A stretch of 5,975 nt of DNA from JALZDI01 sp036259355 (GTDB taxonomy: Bacteria > Actinomycetota > Actinomycetes > Propionibacteriales > Nocardioidaceae), in the NCBI GenBank assembly GCA_036259355.1, contig DATABY010000202.1:1-5975 (forward strand), given 5' to 3'. Of the stretch, positions 5,033 through 5,975 are shown one piece after another. The position numbers and the translations under genes are program-made. Under the pieces are notes generated by a model. That model was not told the origin of the DNA. It was given only the letters and a program-made list of their open reading frames with translations, and made no database searches. Position 1 is the stretch's first letter, and each line of letters begins with the position of its first letter.

Positions 5033-5975
5033 TTACTCGGCGACCTCGGGCCGCTCCGTCGTGACGTCGGACGCCTGCTGCCTCGGCGACTCGGGGTCGG
5101 TGGGCCCGGCCTCGGGGTTGCCCTGCTCGGCGGCCGGCGCCGCCGGCTCGGTCACCGTGTCGGCGACGGTCGCCGCCTGGGTCGGGGTAGCCCCGCGCTC
5201 GGTGCTCAGCTCGGCATCGGCCTGCGCGCGGTCGCCACCCTCGAGCAGCTCGCGCTCCCACTCCGCCAGCGGCTCCTCGGCACCGATCTCCCCACCGGCC
5301 TCGTCACCGGTACGTGCGCCGGAGCGGGCCATCAGCCCGTCGGCGACGCCGTCGGCCACGACGCGGGTGAGCAGGGTGACGGCGCGGATCGCGTCGTCGT
5401 TGCCCGGGATCGGGAAGTCGACCTCGTCGGGGTCGCAGTTGGTGTCGAGGATCGCGATGATCGGGATGCGGAGCTTGCGTGCCTCGTCGACGGCGAGGTG
5501 CTCCTTCTTGGTGTCGACGATCCACACCGCCGACGGTGTGCGCTGCATGTCGCGGATCCCGCCCAGGGTGCGCTCGAGCTTGTCGTGCTCCCGGCGCAGC
5601 TGCAGCAGCTCCTTCTTGGTCTTGCCGGAGCTGGCCACGTCGTCGAAGTTGACCTCCTCCAGCTCCTTGAGCCGCTGCAACCGCTGGTGCACCGTCTGGA
5701 AGTTGGTGAGCATGCCGCCGAGCCAGCGCTGGTTGACGTAGGGCATGCCGACGCGGGTGGCCTGTTCGGCGATGGCCTCCTGCGCCTGCTTCTTGGTGCC
5801 GACGAACATCACCGAGCCGCCGCGGGCGACCGTCGCCTTGATGAACTCGTAGGCGCGGTCGATGTAGGCCAGCGACTGCTGCAGGTCGATGATGTAGATG
5901 CCGTTGCGCTCGGTGAAGATGAAGCGCTTCATCTTGGGGTTCCACCGGCGGGTCTGGTGCCCGAAGTGGACGCCG
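5033..5975 (-). CDS. rpsB: 30S ribosomal protein S2, 5' end cut by window edge, with long acidic C-terminal tail
   Basis: Ribosomal protein S2 is part of the 30S subunit, between head and body, and is needed for S1 binding where S1 is present. 313 residues are visible. The frame continues to the right edge, where GVHFGHQTRRWNPK precedes MKRFIFTERNGIYIIDLQ, so the ATG at 5932 is internal and roughly 13 N-terminal residues are missing. Conserved blocks include GGSVMFVGTKKQAQEA, the RWLGGMLTNFQT segment and IPIIAILDTNCDPDEVDFPIPGNDDA, the S2 signature region. After EEPLAEWERELLEG, typical of actinobacteria, a tail of about 67 residues rich in Ala, Glu, Pro and Thr runs to the TAA (codons within 5033-5236). 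The total is therefore well above the roughly 240 residues of E. coli S2. The tail is probably disordered. The upstream leader, where S2 autoregulation usually acts, is outside the window. Confidence 0.97.
   Translation of the reverse strand, partial: GVHFGHQTRRWNPKMKRFIFTERNGIYIIDLQQSLAYIDRAYEFIKATVARGGSVMFVGTKKQAQEAIAEQATRVGMPYVNQRWLGGMLTNFQTVHQRLQRLKELEEVNFDDVASSGKTKKELLQLRREHDKLERTLGGIRDMQRTPSAVWIVDTKKEHLAVDEARKLRIPIIAILDTNCDPDEVDFPIPGNDDAIRAVTLLTRVVADGVADGLMARSGARTGDEAGGEIGAEEPLAEWERELLEGGDRAQADAELSTERGATPTQAATVADTVTEPAAPAAEQGNPEAGPTDPESPRQQASDVTTERPEVAE

Noticed and set aside
4584..5741. A 385-codon open frame on the + strand
   Set aside because: It is antisense to rpsB and tsf, and the Ser/Arg/Ala-rich translation shows no family features. 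It is a shadow of the real genes.

Overview
The window is high-GC, tightly packed bacterial chromosome, and every gene I can support lies on the minus strand. Transcription therefore runs from right to left. The gene order rpsB-tsf-pyrH-frr-cdsA-rlmN, the long Ala/Glu/Pro-rich tail on ribosomal protein S2, the N-terminal extension of PyrH, the GTG starts and the protein sequences all point to an actinomycete. A Nocardioides-like or other Propionibacteriales host is plausible, but I cannot fix the genus from memory.

Region by region, in transcription order: rpsB (5975-5033, its first codons lie beyond the right edge), tsf (4951-4130), pyrH (4053-3271), frr (3173-2616), cdsA (2609-1761) and rlmN (1676-540) form a conserved housekeeping cluster. 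It supplies ribosomal protein S2, elongation factor Ts, UMP kinase, ribosome recycling factor, CDP-diacylglycerol synthase and the 23S rRNA/tRNA adenine-C2 methyltransferase. Translation (S2, EF-Ts, RRF, RlmN) is thus linked with pyrimidine nucleotide supply (PyrH) and the CTP-consuming first committed step of phospholipid synthesis (CdsA). frr and cdsA are 6 bases apart. The other spacers are 76-97 bases long, and each contains or touches a GC-rich hairpin without a U-tract.

Downstream of rlmN (539-434) is a short non-coding stretch with a tandem CTCCCTC motif and small inverted repeats. It abuts a remnant of a molybdate-type ABC permease: only the last 58 codons of modB survive (433-257). 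These overlap by 14 bases the start of an apparently normal modC ATPase gene (270 to beyond the left edge).

The strongest unexpected signal is a perfect 14-base inverted repeat (4016-4029 / 4055-4068) around the pyrH start. In the mRNA it would pair the whole AGGAGG ribosome-binding site with codons 9-13 of pyrH and leave the GTG start in a 25-base loop. This looks like a built-in translational switch or an RNA processing site. The second interesting signal is the modB truncation next to the repeat-like segment. Otherwise the region is ordinary core genome, and I see no phage, CRISPR, insertion sequence or new defence system.
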